Shown in pieces: positions 51,850 to 59,219 of a DNA stretch of 59,219 nucleotides. The stretch's first letter is position 1. The number at the start of each line of letters is the position of its first letter. The DNA lies in assembly GCA_020055655.1 (NCBI GenBank), contig JAIPUR010000016.1, positions 1 through 59,219 on the forward strand. The letters are read 5' to 3'. Position numbers and translations under genes: made by a program. The stretch comes from Methanosarcinaceae archaeon. GTDB taxonomy: Archaea; Halobacteriota; Methanosarcinia; Methanosarcinales; Methanosarcinaceae. The notes beneath the pieces were generated by a model. It saw nothing but the letters and a program-made list of their open reading frames with translations. It searched no databases and was not told the DNA's origin.

Positions 51850-54279
51850 ATGGCGGGGATAATGATGGGAAACAGCAAGTATATTCGCTGGTTTAAGGAG
51901 ATCAGCATAGAAGACATTCCACTTGTAGGTGGCAAAAATGCATCACTTGGGGAGATGTACAGGGAGTTAACAGATAAAGATATCAAAATACCAAACGGAT
52001 TTGCCATCACATCAGAAGCTTACTGGCATATTCTTGAATCTGCAGAGGTGCTTGACAAGCTTAAAAAGACCCTCGAAGGATTGAACATAAGAGATGTAGA
52101 AGACCTTGCAAAAAGAGGGCAAAAGGCAAGGGACATAGTACTTGACGCAGGCATCCCGGATGAACTGTGGAATGAGATAAAGGATGCTTACGACACATTA
52201 TGCGAACAATACGGATCAGATACTGACGTAGCTGTTAGAAGTTCTGCAACTGCCGAAGATCTGCCCAATGCTTCTTTTGCGGGACAACAGGAAAGTTACC
52301 TCAACATACATGGATATCACTCCCTTAAAGATTCATGTAACAGGTGTTTTGCTTCACTTTTTACAGACAGGGCCATATCATACAGGGTCAACAACGGCTT
52401 TGACCATTTTAAAGTGGGACTTTCCATAGGGGTCATGAAAATGGTTCGCTCAGACCTCGCGTCCAGTGGAGTAATATTTACAATTGATACTGAGACCGGA
52501 TTTGAGGATGTGGTGTTCATAACCGGATCCTATGGTCTTGGTGAGAATATTGTACAGGGACTTGTGAACCCAGATGAATTCTATGTGTTCAAACCAACGC
52601 TGAAAGAGGGATATAGATCCATCATCCGGAAAAAGACCGGCAGTAAAGATATCAAAATGATATACGGTCAGGGAGATTCACGCATACTGACGCGCAACGT
52701 AGAAGTCCCTGCAATAGATAAAAAGCGATTCTGCATAAATGATGAAGAAACACTCCTGCTTGCAAAATACGCAGTTACCATTGAGGAACATTACTCCAAG
52801 AAGAGGGGTAAAAATGTTCCAATGGATATTGAATGGGCAAAGGATGGGAGCACAAATGAAATATTCATTGTGCAGGCAAGGCCCGAGACTGTACAGTCAA
52901 TGAAAACAAAGGATGTAATTGAAACATATTTCCTTGACGAAAGATCAGACATCATGGTCAACGGCAGAAGTGTTGGTGACAAGATAGCAACTGGAAAAGT
53001 CCATGTTATATCCGACGTTTCCATGCTTCCTTCTTTTAAAGATGGAGAAGTACTGGTTGCGGATACTACTACACCTGACTGGGAACCGGTTATGAAGAAG
53101 GCGGCAGCTATAATCGCCAACAAAGGTGGAAGGACATGCCACGCGGCTATCGTCAGCCGAGAACTGGGAATACCTGCCGTGGTAGGTGCTGAAGATGCAA
53201 CCGAGAAGTTGATAACAGGCATGGAAGTGACTGTTAGCTGTGCAGAAGGTGATTCAGGGAAGGTTTATCGCGGAATACTTCCATTCCATATTGAAACCAT
53301 TGATCTTAGAGATTTGGGAAAAACAAAAACAAAGATAATGATGAATCTTGGGAATCCAGAGGAAGCATTTGCATTATCCATGGTTCCAAACAATGGAATT
53401 GGACTTGCGAGACTCGAATTCATTATTACAAGTTATATCAAGGTCCATCCAATGGCATTGATCCATCCCGAAAAGATAGAAGATGAAAAGGTGCTTGAGG
53501 AAATCCAAAAGCTTACATCGAGTTATGAGACAAAAGAGAATTATTTTGTTGAAAGGCTTGCCCAGGGAGTTGCCGCCATTGCAGCCGCATTTTATCCAAA
53601 ACCTGTCGTTGTCAGGATGAGTGATTTCAAATCCAACGAATACGCAAGCCTGAAAGGTGGGGAATATTTTGAATTTGCGGAAAATAATCCAATGATCGGA
53701 TTCAGGGGAGCTTCACGCTACTATGATGAGCGATATAGAGAAGGATTCGCCCTTGAGTGTAAAGCTATGAAAGTGGTCAGAGAGGAAATGGGACTTAAAA
53801 ATGTCATTCTTATGATCCCGTTCTGCAGACGTATAGATGAAGCCGAAAAAGTGCTTGCTGAAATGAAGAAGAATGGACTTGAAAGGGGAAAAGAAGACCT
53901 GCATATCTATGTGATGTGTGAGATACCCAGCAATGTTGTGCTTATGGATGAATTCAGCAAATATTTTGATGGCTTTTCAATAGGTTCCAATGATCTTACA
54001 CAGCTGACCCTGGGTGTTGACAGGGATTCAGAGATTCTGGCATCTTCCTTTGATGAAAGAGATGATGCTGTGAAAAAAATAATATCCATGGCAATTCAGG
54101 GAGCTAAAAAAAATGGAAAACATATCGGACTTTGTGGGCAGGCACCCAGTGATTTCCCCGAGTTTGCTGAGTTTCTCGTTAGAGAGGGCATAGACTCAAT
54201 ATCACTTAATCCAGATTCTATCATGAAGATAAGGGTTAAGGTAAAGGAAGCAGAGGACAAAATAGCCCGGAAACAATGA
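51850..54279 (+). CDS. ppsA: Phosphoenolpyruvate synthase
   Basis: Converts pyruvate, ATP and water to PEP, AMP and phosphate, the entry to gluconeogenesis in methanogens. The ATP-binding domain (residues 1-340) has LVGGKNASLGEM, VRSSATAEDLPNASFAGQQE and a late VQARPETV. The phosphohistidine domain has GGRTCHAAIVSRELG with catalytic His near 436. The PEP-binding barrel has IGSNDLTQLTLGVDRD and CGQAPSD. ATG at 51850 fits a TATA-like AATATTAAAA about 25 bases upstream (leaderless); ATG at 51862 or 51865 is possible. Confidence 0.95.
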   Translation: MAGIMMGNSKYIRWFKEISIEDIPLVGGKNASLGEMYRELTDKDIKIPNGFAITSEAYWHILESAEVLDKLKKTLEGLNIRDVEDLAKRGQKARDIVLDAGIPDELWNEIKDAYDTLCEQYGSDTDVAVRSSATAEDLPNASFAGQQESYLNIHGYHSLKDSCNRCFASLFTDRAISYRVNNGFDHFKVGLSIGVMKMVRSDLASSGVIFTIDTETGFEDVVFITGSYGLGENIVQGLVNPDEFYVFKPTLKEGYRSIIRKKTGSKDIKMIYGQGDSRILTRNVEVPAIDKKRFCINDEETLLLAKYAVTIEEHYSKKRGKNVPMDIEWAKDGSTNEIFIVQARPETVQSMKTKDVIETYFLDERSDIMVNGRSVGDKIATGKVHVISDVSMLPSFKDGEVLVADTTTPDWEPVMKKAAAIIANKGGRTCHAAIVSRELGIPAVVGAEDATEKLITGMEVTVSCAEGDSGKVYRGILPFHIETIDLRDLGKTKTKIMMNLGNPEEAFALSMVPNNGIGLARLEFIITSYIKVHPMALIHPEKIEDEKVLEEIQKLTSSYETKENYFVERLAQGVAAIAAAFYPKPVVVRMSDFKSNEYASLKGGEYFEFAENNPMIGFRGASRYYDERYREGFALECKAMKVVREEMGLKNVILMIPFCRRIDEAEKVLAEMKKNGLERGKEDLHIYVMCEIPSNVVLMDEFSKYFDGFSIGSNDLTQLTLGVDRDSEILASSFDERDDAVKKIISMAIQGAKKNGKHIGLCGQAPSDFPEFAEFLVREGIDSISLNPDSIMKIRVKVKEAEDKIARKQ

Positions 54280-54374
54280 TTGAGATAGCCATGTATATAC
54301 CAGCCAAAAATGAACAGAGATCGTGTTGAGGCTAAGATGCAGAATACTCTTTGAAAAATAGATTAAAAATATAG

Positions 54375-54449
54375 CGATCCCGAAGGGATTTGAACCCTTG
54401 GCCCTCGGGTTAGAAGCCCGATGCTATATCCTGGCTAAGCCACGGGACC
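54375..54449 (-). tRNA. tRNA-Arg (TCT)
   Basis: 75 nt. Acceptor GGTCCCG/CGGGATC with one G-U, anticodon arm TCGGG-CTTCTAA-CCCGA giving anticodon TCT (AGA codons), T-arm GGGTTCAAATCCC, discriminator G. CCA is not encoded. Confidence 0.96.
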
Positions 54450-54620
54450 GCTATGGATTGACTGGAGTACGAAATAGGCGTTTTAGCATAAAAGCCTTTT
54501 GTATAAACCGCCAAAAGAAGGTGTTTTAGCCATTATAACAAACACAAATAAATATTAGTTTAGCATCAACTCTAAAAGTTACGATTATATTTTAATTATT
54601 CAATTAATGAGGCTTAAAAA

Positions 54621-55499
54621 ATGAGCGAACTTTTGATCTATTACAATGGCAATTTTGTCCCAAAATCAGAGGCAACAACTTCAGTTTATGATCATGGGTT
54701 CCTTTACGGAGACGGCGTTTTCGAGGGAATCAGAGCATACAATGGACGTGTTTTCAAGTTACGTGAACACGTTGACAGGCTCTACGACTCTGCAAAGGCA
54801 ATTGCATTAACTATCCCACTGAGCAGAGATGAAATGGAAGAAGCTGTCCTTGAAACTCTCAGAAAGAATAATTTGCGCGATGCATATATCAGACCTATTG
54901 TTTCAAGAGGAATTGGAGATCTGGGATTGGATCCTAGAAAATGTCCAACACCAAACATCTTCATCATTTCCCAGGAATGGGGTGCAATGTATGGTGACCT
55001 CTACGAAGTAGGACTTACCGGCGTTACAGTTTCCGTTAGAAGAAATGCAGCTGATGCACTTTCACCAAACATCAAATCACTCAACTATCTGAACAACATC
55101 CTTGCAAAGATAGAAGCAAATGAGAAAGGCGGAGATGAAGCTATATTCTTCGACCAGAATGGTTACCTTGCAGAAGGTTCAGGAGATAACATCTTCATTA
55201 TCAAGAACGGAAAGGTCTACACACCTCCAACCATCAACAACCTCAAAGGAATCACAAGGGCAACTGCAATAGAATTGCTTGAAGAGATGGGTATCGATAT
55301 ATCCGTTGAGAATCTTGGTATGTTCGACCTCTACACAGCAGATGAGATATTTGTCACAGGAACAGCGGCCGAAGCCGCACCTCTCGTCAAGGTTGACGGG
55401 CGTGACATAGGCGATGGAAAACCAGGACCTATCACAAAGAAAATGGTAGACGCCTTTGAGCACATCACCCAGAACACAGGCACAGAAATATACCCTTAA
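54621..55499 (+). CDS. ilvE: Branched-chain amino acid aminotransferase
   Basis: PLP enzyme for the last step of Leu, Ile and Val synthesis. 292 residues of fold type [22 protein letters not shown] (about 23-42), the catalytic Lys within IKSLNYLNN (about 154), [13 protein letters not shown] and [14 protein letters not shown] purine-rich GAGGC stands before the ATG. A hairpin follows the gene. Confidence 0.95.
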   Translation: MSELLIYYNGNFVPKSEATTSVYDHGFLYGDGVFEGIRAYNGRVFKLREHVDRLYDSAKAIALTIPLSRDEMEEAVLETLRKNNLRDAYIRPIVSRGIGDLGLDPRKCPTPNIFIISQEWGAMYGDLYEVGLTGVTVSVRRNAADALSPNIKSLNYLNNILAKIEANEKGGDEAIFFDQNGYLAEGSGDNIFIIKNGKVYTPPTINNLKGITRATAIELLEEMGIDISVENLGMFDLYTADEIFVTGTAAEAAPLVKVDGRDIGDGKPGPITKKMVDAFEHITQNTGTEIYP

Positions 55500-55512
55500 C
55501 TTTTTCTTTTTT

Positions 55513-55532
55513 GGAGGGAGAACACACCCTCC
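55513..55532 (+). terminator. Terminator of ilvE
   Basis: GGAGGG and CCCTCC form a 6-bp GC-rich stem with an 8-base loop, 13 bases after the ilvE stop, preceded by a T-rich run. Confidence 0.6.
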
Positions 55533-55620
55533 GTGATTTAAGCGAGTTACAATTCATAAATGGAATTATATAGTATAAATTATATAATACCATGTATTAG
55601 CCTTAGCGAGGAAAATACAA

Positions 55621-55869
55621 ATGGACATGGACAGCGAAAAAGGAAAAGTGTTAATGGAAAATGTCAAGTATCTGAATGATTCGATCATGGCAATACTACT
55701 TCTTATGCCTGTTACTCTGGTAATCGTCTTTGAAGCTCTTGATTCCACACCAAAATTGAAATACCTATCTCTTGCTACCTGGTTAATATATCTCACCGGA
55801 TTATGGTACGTTGCAGCAAGAGTCTTCAAACTTAACAAAACCCTTATAGGGTATCTCGATGATAACTAA
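55621..55869 (+). CDS. Small two-span membrane protein (82 aa)
   Basis: A polar start (DMDSEKGKVLMENVKYLND) is followed by two hydrophobic segments (about 21-40 and 47-67) and a short charged end. GAGGA stands 8 bases before the ATG. Family not recognised. It ends 9 bases before the moeA start, so the two form a likely operon, but no functional link is evident. Confidence 0.7.
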   Translation: MDMDSEKGKVLMENVKYLNDSIMAILLLMPVTLVIVFEALDSTPKLKYLSLATWLIYLTGLWYVAARVFKLNKTLIGYLDDN

Positions 55870-55878
55870 GCGACCATA

Positions 55879-57792
55879 ATGGAACGCAAGGAATTCAGAG
55901 AACTAAGTTCAGTAGAAAATGCCAGAAAACTGGTAAGAAGTATAATCATTCAGCCGGATGCCGTAGTGATACCCATAGAAAGATCTACAGGGAAGATCAC
56001 GGCGAAAGATATTTTTTCAAATGTTGATGTACCAGCATTCAACCGCTCTATAAAGGACGGATATGCCATTCGGGCAAAGGACTCATATCAGGCAACTGAG
56101 CCAGAGCCGACAAGACTCACGAATATCGCATCCATACCTGCAGGATGCAATGAATCTTTTTTTGTAAATGATGATGAAGCAATAGAGATATCCACAGGCG
56201 CACCTATACCCGATGGAGCAGATGCGGTCATCATGGTTGAGCAGACCAGCCAGAGAGAAAATGATACGATCCTCATGTATCAGCCAGTCTACATTGGTGA
56301 GAACATAATGAAGACAGGCTCTGACATCATGAAAGGAGAGCGTGTGCTTAGAAAGAATACACGCATGGGCTCAAGGGAGATTGGTGTACTTGCATCCATA
56401 GGCATGGGGCAAGTCCCTGTTAAAGAACTACATGTAGGAATCATTTCAACCGGTGATGAACTAATAGAACCTGGAAACGAACTTGTTATTGGCAAGATAT
56501 TCGATGCAAATTCCTACGCCATTGCAGCAGCCATTGAAGAATGTGGCGGAATTCCAAAAATATATGGCATTGTCCCTGATGATGAGAAACTCATGGAGGA
56601 TGCACTCAACCGTGCTATTGAAGAATGTCATATAGTCCTCACATCCGGCAGTACGTCTGCTGGTGTAGGAGACATAATGTACAAGATAATTGAGGATAAA
56701 GGCGAAACACTTACCCATGGTATTGCCATCAAACCTGGAAAACCTGTTGTTATCGGAATGATAGATGGTGTTCCAACCATAGGTTTGCCTGGAAATCCCA
56801 CATCAGCATTGAGCATATTCAACGAATTCGTGGCACCCATAATATACAATTCTCTGGGAATAGCACCCTCTTTTAAGACAAGGATCACTGCATTGATGGG
56901 AACCGGCATTCGCTCAGGTGGACGTGAAGAACTGTTCCCTGTGGGAGTTGTGCGCGGAAAGGCATATCCAGCAGATAAAACATCAGGAGCAATTACCACA
57001 CTATCTGATGCCGATGGTATAATGGAGATCCGTGCAGAAACTGAGTATATAGAAGCAGGCACCCCGGTAGAAGTGACCATGTTTGGCAATGTCAAAAGTC
57101 CGGACCTCATGATAGTTGGTGGGCAGTGCCCGGGAATTGATCTGCTGGAAGATATTACAGGGCTTACATTCAGAACGCTCAACGTTGGATCTAGTTCAGG
57201 ATTTGCCGCGATATCAGCAGGTACTGCCGACATTGGTGCTGTGAGCATGCCTGATGCAGAAAAAGAATACAACCTCCCAATTATTAAAAAAATGGGTATG
57301 CAGGATGTTGTATTAGTTAAAGGTTATAAGCGAGAGATAGGCCTAATATTCCGTCTGGATACTGATGTTTCGGGAATGAATGATATAACAGAACTTCGTT
57401 TGATAAACAGGAATAGAGGTTCCGGAACAAGGGCTTTACTGGATAAGGAACTCGGGGCACTTGCAGAATCAAAGGGAATTAGCAGGACAGAACTGGCAAA
57501 GAGTATAGATGGCTACAATTCAGGATCGAAAACCCATCGTTCTGTTTGCGAAACCATTAGAAATGAGAAAGCTGATATCGGCTTTGGATTGCGTGTGACA
57601 GCAGAGGAAGCGGGGCTTCAATTTATAGGCATTGCCGAAGATGATTTTGATTTTTTGATACGGAAAGATCTCCTTGAAATAGAGGAGATACAGGCATTCA
57701 TCAGGGCTCTGGGGTCGCAAGAATTTGCAGAAGAACTGCCTGATGGTATAAGACTCTATGAGCTAACAGGCGAAATTATATCATCTACTTAA
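55879..57792 (+). CDS. moeA: MoeA-like molybdenum insertase fused to a PBP-like domain
   Basis: 637 residues. The first ~405 are MoeA, which inserts molybdate (or tungstate) into adenylated molybdopterin: VPAFNRSIKDGYAIRAKD, STGAPIPDGADAVIMVEQ, ISTGDEL, TSGSTSAGVGD and GLPGNPTSAL. The last ~230, starting near PDLMIVGGQCPGIDLL, resemble a periplasmic-binding-protein fold (LNVGSSSGFAAISAGTADIGAV, NRNRGSGTRALLD, KADIGFGLRVTAEEAGL) and may sense or hold the oxyanion. This fusion is known in archaea. It lies far from modABC. Confidence 0.92.
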   Translation: MERKEFRELSSVENARKLVRSIIIQPDAVVIPIERSTGKITAKDIFSNVDVPAFNRSIKDGYAIRAKDSYQATEPEPTRLTNIASIPAGCNESFFVNDDEAIEISTGAPIPDGADAVIMVEQTSQRENDTILMYQPVYIGENIMKTGSDIMKGERVLRKNTRMGSREIGVLASIGMGQVPVKELHVGIISTGDELIEPGNELVIGKIFDANSYAIAAAIEECGGIPKIYGIVPDDEKLMEDALNRAIEECHIVLTSGSTSAGVGDIMYKIIEDKGETLTHGIAIKPGKPVVIGMIDGVPTIGLPGNPTSALSIFNEFVAPIIYNSLGIAPSFKTRITALMGTGIRSGGREELFPVGVVRGKAYPADKTSGAITTLSDADGIMEIRAETEYIEAGTPVEVTMFGNVKSPDLMIVGGQCPGIDLLEDITGLTFRTLNVGSSSGFAAISAGTADIGAVSMPDAEKEYNLPIIKKMGMQDVVLVKGYKREIGLIFRLDTDVSGMNDITELRLINRNRGSGTRALLDKELGALAESKGISRTELAKSIDGYNSGSKTHRSVCETIRNEKADIGFGLRVTAEEAGLQFIGIAEDDFDFLIRKDLLEIEEIQAFIRALGSQEFAEELPDGIRLYELTGEIISST

Positions 57793-57851
57793 GGCTATTT
57801 AAATGCCTGATTGGAAAATCTTTTTTTATATTGACGTTATGGTAGGTGCAA

Positions 57852-58943
57852 ATGAGCATACACGAGGACATACAGGCCGTTGAAGAGGAGATCAAGAAAA
57901 CGCCTTACAATAAGGCAACATCTCACCACATAGGCAAGTTGAAAGCAAAACTTGCACGGCTACGAGAAGAGCTTGTTAAAAAAGCTGCGAGCAAATCAGG
58001 CGGAGAGGGCTATTCTGTCAAAAAATCCGGTGATGCCAGTGTAGCGCTTGTAGGTTTTCCTTCTGTGGGCAAATCCACACTTCTTAACAAACTTACTGAT
58101 GCGAATTCTGAAGTCGGAGCCTATGAATTTACAACTCTAGATGTAATTCCCGGTGTACTGGAATATAAAAATGCAACTATTCAGATACTTGATGTGCCAG
58201 GGCTTGTGAAAGGTGCGGCTAGCGGTAGAGGACGTGGAAGAGAGGTTATTGCAGTGGTTAGAAACTGTGACCTTGTTATTTTCATTCTGGACGTGTTCCA
58301 GAACTATCACCATCAAGTGCTCAAGCAAGAGCTCTATGATGCTGGAATACGCCTCGACCAATCCCCCCCCGATGTAACTATTAAGAGACAGGACAGAGGT
58401 GGAGTTGTTATCAGCAGTACTGTGAAGCAAGATATGCCTGATGACCTTATTAAGGCAATTCTCAATGAATATAAAATCCACAATGCTCACATACTCATGA
58501 GAAAGAAAATCAACGTAGACCAGCTTATAGATGCAGTTCTGGGTAACCGCGTTTACATTCCTTCTGTGGAAGTCATCAATAAGGTGGATATGGCAGATGA
58601 ATACGTACTGGAAAAATGCAGAACGGAGTTCCCAAATTCCACATACATTTCTGCAGACAAGGAAGTAAATCTGGAAGCAGTCAAGGATGTAGTATACGAT
58701 TCACTCAATTTCATCAGTGTATACATGAAGCCGCAGGGCGAGTCTGCAGATATGGACGAGCCCATGATCCTCAGAAGCGGAACGACAGTTGGAGATGTCT
58801 GTGACCACCTGCACCGTGATTTCAGGAGAAAGTTCAGGTATTCCCAGATATGGGGAGATTCAGCCAAACACCCCGGCCAGCGAGCAGGTCTGGATCACGT
58901 TCTCAAAGATGGAGATGTTATTACTCTGATAATCGCAAAATAA
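57852..58943 (+). CDS. DRG-family GTPase with TGS domain
   Basis: Developmentally-regulated GTP-binding protein family, ribosome-associated in eukaryotes. 363 residues: N-terminal helices; G1 GFPSVGKST (69-77); the ATLD-type G2 (FTTLDVIPG); G3 DVPGLVKGA; a glycine-rich GRGRGREV loop; G4 NKVD; and a C-terminal TGS domain from about 290. ATG at 57852 has AGGTG 4 bases upstream; an earlier GTG is part of that site. Confidence 0.94.
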   Translation: MSIHEDIQAVEEEIKKTPYNKATSHHIGKLKAKLARLREELVKKAASKSGGEGYSVKKSGDASVALVGFPSVGKSTLLNKLTDANSEVGAYEFTTLDVIPGVLEYKNATIQILDVPGLVKGAASGRGRGREVIAVVRNCDLVIFILDVFQNYHHQVLKQELYDAGIRLDQSPPDVTIKRQDRGGVVISSTVKQDMPDDLIKAILNEYKIHNAHILMRKKINVDQLIDAVLGNRVYIPSVEVINKVDMADEYVLEKCRTEFPNSTYISADKEVNLEAVKDVVYDSLNFISVYMKPQGESADMDEPMILRSGTTVGDVCDHLHRDFRRKFRYSQIWGDSAKHPGQRAGLDHVLKDGDVITLIIAK

Positions 58944-58999
58944 ACTCGTTTTTGCATAAGAAATAAGTATGATTATGCATTTATTCTGCTAATCGTCGT

Positions 59000-59072
59000 A
59001 GTCCCGTAGGGTAGTGGTCAATCCTTCCGGCCTTTGGAGCCGAAGACGCTGGTTCGAATCCGGCCGGGACTA
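59000..59072 (+). tRNA. tRNA-Gln (TTG)
   Basis: 73 nt. Acceptor AGTCCCG/CGGGACT, anticodon loop CTTTGGA between CGGC and GCCG giving anticodon TTG, T-arm TGGTTCGAATCCGG-type, discriminator A. CCA is not encoded. In most archaea this tRNA is charged via Glu-tRNA(Gln). Confidence 0.94.
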
Positions 59073-59157
59073 CTGAACTTCTTTACACAGTCCAATTTGT
59101 TCTATTTCCTCTTTATGAGGATTTGTTAGGTGACTGCTACTTCCTGCAATGTATAAA

Positions 59158-59175
59158 CGTGAAAAATATTTCACG
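59158..59175 (+). terminator. Hairpin downstream of tRNA-Gln
   Basis: CGTGAAA and TTTCACG form a perfect 7-bp stem with a 4-base loop, followed by CTTTT. It may end the tRNA transcript or belong to the next gene outside the window. A second inverted repeat, TCGACA-CTGA-TGTCGA, lies at 59200-59215. Confidence 0.45.
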
Positions 59176-59219
59176 CTTTTACAAGATTATTTTTCATTAT
59201 CGACACTGATGTCGAAAAA

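Noticed and set aside
51714-51896. 60-codon frame upstream of ppsA
   Set aside because: Lys/Asn-rich translation of promoter DNA that runs into ppsA in another frame.
56628-57272. 214-codon minus-strand frame opposite moeA
   Set aside because: Antisense shadow of a well-supported gene; no motif and no ribosome binding site.

Overview
The window looks like a chromosomal segment of a methanogenic euryarchaeon of the Methanosarcinales, probably one of the low-GC methylotrophic Methanosarcinaceae (Methanolobus/Methanococcoides-like; the genus is inference). The archaeal markers are SRP 7S RNA, RNase P protein Rnp4, archaeal TBP, SecE/Spt5 next to L11-L1-L10-L12, DtdA, Mre11-Rad50, a DRG-type GTPase, AglJ-like glycosyltransferase, gamma carbonic anhydrase, a nickel ECF transporter and a PGF-CTERM-like sorting tail. 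Promoters carry TATA boxes, and ribosome binding sites are of the GGAGGTGATC type. I saw no insertion sequence, prophage or CRISPR array.

Layout. 1-4 kb: the start of an unidentified gene, a tiny zinc ribbon, a double-KaiC ATPase, a small winged-helix regulator, SRP RNA, tRNA-Ser(GCT), a Cys-rich small membrane protein, rnp4 and an MBL-fold hydrolase. 4-10.2 kb: dtdA, ftsZ, secE, spt5 and the ribosomal stalk genes rpl11, rpl1, rpl10 and rpl12, with a structured leader before rpl1. 10.2-10.8 kb: a decayed SAM methyltransferase. 10.8-16.4 kb (minus): an AarF/UbiB kinase-like gene and a nickel/cobalt uptake operon (DUF4198 protein, cbiM, nikL-like, cbiQ, cbiO). 16.5-21.5 kb: radical SAM enzyme, secreted cohesin-domain protein, thiC, aglJ-like, tbp. 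21.6-32.2 kb (minus): a compact chromosome-maintenance block in the order mre11, rad50, coiled-coil protein, smc, scpA, scpB.

32.4-40.5 kb (plus) is the most unusual part: two consecutive, paralogous operons encoding eleven small secreted proteins. Every one has a prepilin-like N-terminus: a short polar leader, Gly or Ala, then Gln/Val/Ile opening a hydrophobic helix. Five protein types occur in the same order in both operons; the first operon has one extra member. The next gene, convergent to them, encodes a ~1985-residue secreted protein with Ig-like modules, nested VWA domains and Trp-Asp-Gly repeats that may form a beta-propeller. This recalls the bacterial PilY1 tip adhesin, which works with minor pilins. 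No assembly ATPase, platform protein or prepilin peptidase is present here, so those would have to be supplied from elsewhere.

47-59 kb: cyclophilin, the molybdate transporter modABC behind a ModE-like palindrome, gamma carbonic anhydrase, a winged-helix regulator, phosphoenolpyruvate synthase, tRNA-Arg(TCT), ilvE, a small membrane protein, a MoeA-PBP fusion, a DRG GTPase and tRNA-Gln(TTG). Nickel and molybdate uptake, MoeA, carbonic anhydrase and PEP synthase fit methanogen metabolism (nickel for F430 and hydrogenase/CODH, Mo for formylmethanofuran dehydrogenase, gluconeogenesis from pyruvate).
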